A stretch of 64,000 nt of DNA from Alistipes sp. dk3624. GTDB taxonomy: Bacteria; Bacteroidota; Bacteroidia; Bacteroidales; Rikenellaceae. Below, piece by piece: positions 59,573 to 64,000 of this stretch. The notes under the pieces are model-generated. The model made no database searches and was not told where the DNA came from. It saw only the letters and a program-made list of their open reading frames with translations. The stretch lies in the NCBI RefSeq assembly GCF_009557455.1, contig NZ_CP045651.1, positions 1,054,001-1,118,000 of the forward strand. The letters run 5' to 3'. Every line of letters starts with the position of its first letter. The first letter of the stretch is position 1. The position numbers and the translations under genes are program-made.

Positions 59573-60829
59573 ATGAAAATGAAAAGATTACCCCAAATTA
59601 CGTTGATGCTGCTCGCGGTTTTCGCGGCATTTACGTCCTGTAAGAAGGACGAGGATTTCAAGGGCATCGAGTCAACTGAATTCCGGATAAACTATCCGGA
59701 TGGCTTCTCCTCCTCGGCTCGTTTCGAGGGAGAGGTAACACTCAAAGACCGCAATTCCGGTACGATCTATACAACCGAGGCGAAAGACGGCATAGCGACG
59801 TTCACTTACATCATGCAGGGCGTGTACGACCTTTCCGTGTCAAAAACGCTGACAGCCGCCCAGTTCAAGGAACTGGCCCCTGGACTGGGTGACGATCTGA
59901 AGAACGAGGTCGTGCTGAGCGGCCTGTCGCTGTCTGTCAACCTGCTCACCGACGAGGATGCGGCCAAAACGCACGAAGTAACGCTGAATTGGGCAGTCAA
60001 GGGCAGCCTGGTGATCAGCAAGATCTATTCGAACGGTACGAAAACGACAGCCGGCAAAACGTTCCTCAACGACCGGTACTGGGAGATTTTCAACAATTCG
60101 TCCGAAACGGTTTACCTCGACGGCCTTTGCCTGGCCTACCTGTGGGGCAATACGAACACTGCGGCCGTAACCAATCCGTTCTACGAACAGTATAAGGATG
60201 CCGTGTTCGTCAATACGGCAGCCCGTTTCCCCGGCTCGGGTTCCGAACACCCGCTCGCCCCCGGTGAGAGTGTCGTCGTCGCCCAGAGCGCCGCTAATTT
60301 CGTTACCGAAGAGCGTCCGATGGACATCGATCTAACAGGCGCCGATTTCGAAACCTATTATGCCGATTCGGACATGTCGCAGGACAATACGGCAGTTCCA
60401 AACATGGAGATCGTCTACAAGGCAATTGCCGGCGCCCGCGTATTCGGTATGGCTACCATGTCGGTCATCCTATTCCGCGCCACGGACGCCGAGATCGCAT
60501 CTATGGAAAAGCTTCCGGAGCCGGGCAGTTCGTCGTCGAACGTGTTCCTAAAGATTCCTAACGGCATCATCATCGATGCCGTACAGCAATACAAGGCGGA
60601 AGACGCTAATCCGGTCATGCATGCGGAGCTCGACGCTTCGGCCGCCGTCCTCGGTCGTGAGGTGCCGGTGATTGCCGAGCGCAAGGTGGCTTATACCGCA
60701 ACCGACGGCCGCAAAGTGCTCCAGGATACGAATAACTCGGGAGCCGATTTCGTCGTTTCGACGTCGGTAGACGGTACACCCGCTTTTCTCGTGCCGAGGC
60801 AATACGACAAACCCGTACTGAATAAGTAG
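59573..60829 (+). CDS. DUF4876 family lipoprotein
   Basis: 418 residues from ATG 59573. A lipoprotein signal ends in AAFTSCKKDEDF (Cys, with charged residues after it). The mature protein starts with a carboxypeptidase-regulatory-like beta domain and continues with VISKIYSNGTKTTAGKTFLN and DRYWEIFNNSSETVYLDGLC, a lamin-tail-like pattern typical of DUF4876. It probably sits at the outer membrane and works with the receptor 26 bp upstream as a substrate-binding partner. Confidence 0.85.
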   Translation: MKMKRLPQITLMLLAVFAAFTSCKKDEDFKGIESTEFRINYPDGFSSSARFEGEVTLKDRNSGTIYTTEAKDGIATFTYIMQGVYDLSVSKTLTAAQFKELAPGLGDDLKNEVVLSGLSLSVNLLTDEDAAKTHEVTLNWAVKGSLVISKIYSNGTKTTAGKTFLNDRYWEIFNNSSETVYLDGLCLAYLWGNTNTAAVTNPFYEQYKDAVFVNTAARFPGSGSEHPLAPGESVVVAQSAANFVTEERPMDIDLTGADFETYYADSDMSQDNTAVPNMEIVYKAIAGARVFGMATMSVILFRATDAEIASMEKLPEPGSSSSNVFLKIPNGIIIDAVQQYKAEDANPVMHAELDASAAVLGREVPVIAERKVAYTATDGRKVLQDTNNSGADFVVSTSVDGTPAFLVPRQYDKPVLNK

Positions 60830-60850
60830 CATCCAAACGAAAAGAATGGG

Positions 60851-62452
60851 ATGAAACGGATCGGAATGTGCATATGGTTGCTGGTTGCTTCGTTGAGCCT
60901 CGGGGGACAGACCCTTTGGCCCGACGGGACATGGTGCGTTCCGTCGGGAACGACTCCCGAGCGTATGCTGCTCGAGGAGCGTAATCTTTGGCTCGGTTCA
61001 ACCAATCCGGCGGCTTTGGGCGTCCGTCCGATGCCCGATTACGGGACAACCCGGCTCGGAGCTACTTCCGAGTCGGGTGCGTACCGTCGTCCGCAACAGG
61101 CCGCAGAGGCGCTGTCCGCCGGATTTCATTCCGACAGCTATCTGTCGCTGAAAGGACTACACCTGTGGGGCGCATTCGATTTCACACAGAAATGGCACCG
61201 CAACCGGGCCTGGGCCGACATCCGCGATCCGTATAACGGCAATCCCTATTCGGCGGGTAGTGCCGTTGCAAGTCGCTACCAAGAGCAGACAGTCGATTTT
61301 CATGTGAAGGCCTCATCGCACCGGATTGGCCGGCGGTGGTGGGTCGGCGCGGCACTGGATTACAGCACCGGCGACTTTTCCCGTTCATCCGACCCTCGGA
61401 CGCGGACGCAGTCGCTCGATTTGGCCGTTCGCCCAGGCATAGCCGTTGAACTGTCGCCGCGCAGTACGGTCGGGGTGAACGGGTCGTACCGTTTTGCCAA
61501 AGAAAAGATGCTCAAGCCCGTTTGCAAAGAGTCGGACAATTACGATAAGTATCCCTATTACGCATTCAAAGGGATGGGTGAATACGACGAGCCCGACTTG
61601 CTTTCGTTTTCCCGCCGCTTTATGGCGAATTATTACGGAGGCGAAGCGCAGTACCGTTACGGTTCCGGCGGATTTTCGCTGATAGTGCGGGCGTCGGCGA
61701 CCGTTCGGCGCGACCGCGTCGAAGGACAGAATCAGGCGAGTCCGGGCGATTACGGCGAAACGATATGGAGCGGGGCTATCAAAGGCCTGCTGGAACGCCC
61801 GCAGGGGCTTCATGCGTTCGAATTGCACTATGTCTCGAAGACGGGCCGGGCCAACGAGTTCTTACAAGAATCGGTCACCGTACAAAATCCCAACGGTTCA
61901 TTTACGAGCTACTGGAGAACGATTTTTAGCGCGGTCAAATACCGGACTTCGCGCGACGAAGCGGGCGCCCGGTGGCGTTATTACCGGCTGGACGGCAGTA
62001 ACGGCTACCGGTGGCATGTCGGTGCCGAACTACGGTACGGCGATTTTGAAAATCGTTACGTGCTGCCCGCATCTTCATTGGCCGCGTCGCGTGCCGGCGC
62101 CGAACTATCGGCCGGTATGCCGCTCGTTCGCGGCGCGGCGCACCAGCTCCGAGCAAGTATAGCAGCCGCCTATGCCGCAGTTCCCAGCCGTTCGCTCACG
62201 GTCAACACCGCAGGGAAGTCCGATTTGCAAACCGGGGTTATCGACCCGGAGTATGCCTATTTCGGCCGAGCACTGACCATTTGCGGCATAACGGTAGACT
62301 ATGATTTCGCACTGCGGAAGACGAGCGGATTGAGGGGATTTGTGGCCGGGGCTTTCCGACTCATCCATGCCGGCGGAGCGGGCAACCGTTGTTTCGCAGG
62401 GCTGTCGCTCGGCATTCTGACGGGATACGGACGGTATCCGGAGGCCCGATAA
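60851..62452 (+). CDS. DUF6850 family outer-membrane beta-barrel protein
   Basis: 533 residues, signal peptide MKRIGMCIWLLVASLSLGGQ. The mature part is rich in alternating aromatic strands (SYLSLKGLHLWGAFDFTQKW, FMANYYGGEAQYRYGSGGFS) and ends in a strand (CFAGLSLGILTGYGRYPEAR), consistent with a barrel. DUF6850 proteins commonly accompany DUF4876 and TonB receptors. Function unknown. Confidence 0.82.
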   Translation: MKRIGMCIWLLVASLSLGGQTLWPDGTWCVPSGTTPERMLLEERNLWLGSTNPAALGVRPMPDYGTTRLGATSESGAYRRPQQAAEALSAGFHSDSYLSLKGLHLWGAFDFTQKWHRNRAWADIRDPYNGNPYSAGSAVASRYQEQTVDFHVKASSHRIGRRWWVGAALDYSTGDFSRSSDPRTRTQSLDLAVRPGIAVELSPRSTVGVNGSYRFAKEKMLKPVCKESDNYDKYPYYAFKGMGEYDEPDLLSFSRRFMANYYGGEAQYRYGSGGFSLIVRASATVRRDRVEGQNQASPGDYGETIWSGAIKGLLERPQGLHAFELHYVSKTGRANEFLQESVTVQNPNGSFTSYWRTIFSAVKYRTSRDEAGARWRYYRLDGSNGYRWHVGAELRYGDFENRYVLPASSLAASRAGAELSAGMPLVRGAAHQLRASIAAAYAAVPSRSLTVNTAGKSDLQTGVIDPEYAYFGRALTICGITVDYDFALRKTSGLRGFVAGAFRLIHAGGAGNRCFAGLSLGILTGYGRYPEAR

Positions 62453-62488
62453 AAATTAGAATCGAATATTGAAATTGAAAACACGAAC

Positions 62489-63034
62489 ATGAAAAAGTTT
62501 TTTAGTTACGCAATTTTACTGTTTTTGGCAGCCATGTACATGGCCGGTTGCGGTTCGGGATCGAATACGAAAACAGCCGAAGCCGTACCTATGACGGTAG
62601 ACAGCCTGCTTGCCGTAGCCGGCGACAGGATAGGCGATAGCGTAGTCGTCGAAGGATTCTGCAAAACGATCTGTAAAAAATGCGGTCGCAAGTTGTTCCT
62701 GACCGGGGACGATTCGACGAAAACACTACGCATCGAGTCCGGGGAATCGATCGGTATGTTCGATGCCGGGGCGGTACATGCGATCGTTCGCGTCGAAGGC
62801 CGCATCATGGAGCAGCGCATCGACGAGGATTACCTACAGCAGTGGGCCGACCAGGCCGCTGAACGGTGCGAGAGCGCCGCTGCCGCCGAGCAAGAAACAG
62901 CCCAGGCCGATTTCGGTCGGTTACAAACGCGGCTCGACAAATACCGCGCGCGCATAGCCGAACGTAACAAGAAAGAGGGTAAAAACTACCTTTCCGTTTA
63001 TTATATCGAAGCGGATGGGTACGAAATTCAGTAA
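62489..63034 (+). CDS. Cys-containing OB-fold-like lipoprotein
   Basis: 181 residues. The lipoprotein signal ends in MAGCGSGSN. DSVVVEGFCKTICKKCGRKL has three Cys (C-x3-C-x2-C) within an OB-like strand pattern that continues with FLTGDDSTKTLRIESGESIG. The C-terminal third is a charged helix (QAAERCESAAAAEQETAQAD), with one more Cys. The Cys group may bind a metal. It lies between the DUF6850 gene and a PepSY-type gene, which fits metal handling. Confidence 0.75.
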   Translation: MKKFFSYAILLFLAAMYMAGCGSGSNTKTAEAVPMTVDSLLAVAGDRIGDSVVVEGFCKTICKKCGRKLFLTGDDSTKTLRIESGESIGMFDAGAVHAIVRVEGRIMEQRIDEDYLQQWADQAAERCESAAAAEQETAQADFGRLQTRLDKYRARIAERNKKEGKNYLSVYYIEADGYEIQ

Positions 63035-63036
63035 TT

Positions 63037-63615
63037 ATGCCCGAACGCAAAATCATGTCCCACATCCGGCGCTGGAGCCGTGCGGTGCACCGCGACTTGT
63101 CATTCTTTTTCGGGGGGATCGTGCTGATCTACGCGATATCGGGATTTACGCTCAACCATAAACACGACTTCAACGCCGAATACGCGATCCGCCAACACCG
63201 CTTCCGTACCGAAGGAACGTTCCCGAAAAGCGAACACGACTACACGAAGAATTACGTGTTGTCGATGCTCGAGCCGCTGGGCGAGGCCACAGCATACACG
63301 AAGCACTATTTTCCGGATTCAACCCATATGAAAGCGTTTATCCGAGGCGGGTCGTCGCTGGTGGTCGACATGCGTACCGGCGAGGCCGTCTACGAATCGG
63401 TTAAAAAGCGTCCGCTGTTGAGCGTTATGAACCGTCTGCATTACAATCCGGGCCGCTGGTGGACCGTGTTTTCCGACGTGTTCGCCGGATCGCTCGTACT
63501 GATTACGCTAACGGGCCTCGTGATGGTGCATGGCGGCAAGGGCCTTTGGGGCCGGGGAGGAATCGAGCTGGTGGCAGGCATTCTGTTTCCGCTTTTGTTT
63601 ATCGTTTTTTCATAG
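63037..63615 (+). CDS. PepSY-associated transmembrane protein
   Basis: 192 residues from ATG 63037; ATG 63055 is an alternative. RAVHRDLSFFFGGIVLIYAI is the first membrane helix with a conserved His, then SGFTLNHKHDFN and a periplasmic PepSY-like loop. RPLLSVMNRLHYNPGRWWTV precedes the second helix, and two helices close the protein. Related proteins reduce ferric-siderophore complexes or anchor such systems. It ends the operon, 3 bp after the lipoprotein gene. Confidence 0.85.
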   Translation: MPERKIMSHIRRWSRAVHRDLSFFFGGIVLIYAISGFTLNHKHDFNAEYAIRQHRFRTEGTFPKSEHDYTKNYVLSMLEPLGEATAYTKHYFPDSTHMKAFIRGGSSLVVDMRTGEAVYESVKKRPLLSVMNRLHYNPGRWWTVFSDVFAGSLVLITLTGLVMVHGGKGLWGRGGIELVAGILFPLLFIVFS

Positions 63616-64000
63616 GTTTAGAGTGACGAGCATTCATTCGATAGGCGCCGATCCCCCATCGGAAATACGGTGTTTTCCGGCTCGAAACTTCCGGCCGATC
63701 CCGATACCAAATACAGGAAACGGGCTCTTCCAGAAATTACGTTCGATCCGCGGGGTGAGACGACCGTCAAACCCGTTGGGTGCATCATCGCCCGGATCGA
63801 CGTCGTTATGCTGGACGCTCCCGTGGTACTGGGCAGGATGTACGTCAACCTGATCCCCGTACTCCCCATTCCTTGACCGCGAATCGCTGCGTCGAGACAA
63901 TAGCGTTTTCAATCGAGGAATCGCAAAATGAACCGCAAACATGACGTATCTTCGCAAACTCGAAAGAACATGCTATCGAAGGGAACGGACTCTCGGTCCG
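63616..64000. other. Window end without a supportable gene
   Basis: 385 bp. Minus-strand frames show short barrel-like stretches (KTPYFRWGIGAYRMN and FPVFGIGIGRKFRAG) in different frames, which may be the end of an eroded outer-membrane gene, but this is weak. TATCTTCG at 63947-63954 is a near match to a -7 box and may serve a gene beyond the window. Confidence 0.3.

Overview
The window looks like the chromosome of a gut Bacteroidales bacterium, most likely Alistipes or another member of the Rikenellaceae. This is inferred from the gene families (GT117/DUF2723, DUF4251, DUF4876, DUF6850, GT22-like mannosyltransferase, GH78 rhamnosidase, TonB-dependent receptor), from many promoters with the Bacteroidetes -7 box TAnnTTTG, and from a GC-rich backbone interrupted by AT-rich accessory patches. 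No tRNA, rRNA, CRISPR array or intact transposase was found.

Layout. 1-3.5 kb: the end of a GT117 membrane glycosyltransferase gene, then rnhB. 3.6-15.15 kb: fifteen tightly packed plus-strand genes of phage descent (tail proteins, a short protein that may be all that is left of a tape measure, scaffold-like protein, major capsid, tail tube, portal, connector, holin, lysozyme, spanin-like protein). No terminase, integrase, repressor, replication gene or full-length tape measure is present. 15.2-20 kb: a NUDIX hydrolase, a DEAD-box helicase with a DbpA-like tail, and groES-groEL. 20-22.5 kb: a decayed patch holding a collapsed RND efflux operon. 22.5-33.4 kb: dnaK, an M48 protease, a glycerophosphodiesterase lipoprotein, a rhamnosidase, two DUF4251 proteins, a CoA-transferase and a GT22 mannosyltransferase. 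33.5-33.9 kb: two homologous small RNA genes, predicted on the minus strand. 34-40 kb: an MFS transporter, a winged-helix protein, an internally deleted aldehyde dehydrogenase, ffh-folD and a frameshifted outer-membrane barrel gene.

40-49.9 kb is a redox island: two aldo/keto reductases, a DUF418 membrane protein, an exported hydrolase with a cysteine nucleophile, an exported flavodoxin, AraC and Crp/Fnr regulators, a DUF4405 haem-type membrane protein, an NTF2-like protein, a cupin-carboxymuconolactone decarboxylase fusion and a second exported hydrolase. Most products carry signal peptides, so much of the chemistry should be periplasmic.

50-54 kb is an AT-rich, eroded region with an ATPase and the remains of a ribosomally made peptide (RiPP) locus: a LanC-like tail, a broken methyltransferase and a broken Cys-rich precursor. 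54.1-63.6 kb is one long operon for the cell envelope: zinc metalloprotease, TonB-dependent receptor, DUF4876 lipoprotein, DUF6850 barrel, Cys-containing lipoprotein and PepSY-type membrane protein. It probably serves metal or metallophore acquisition.

The most unusual items are the phage-derived cluster without packaging genes, the twin small RNAs with a 14-nt tandem repeat, the decayed Cys-rich peptide locus, and the exported flavodoxin/hydrolase island.
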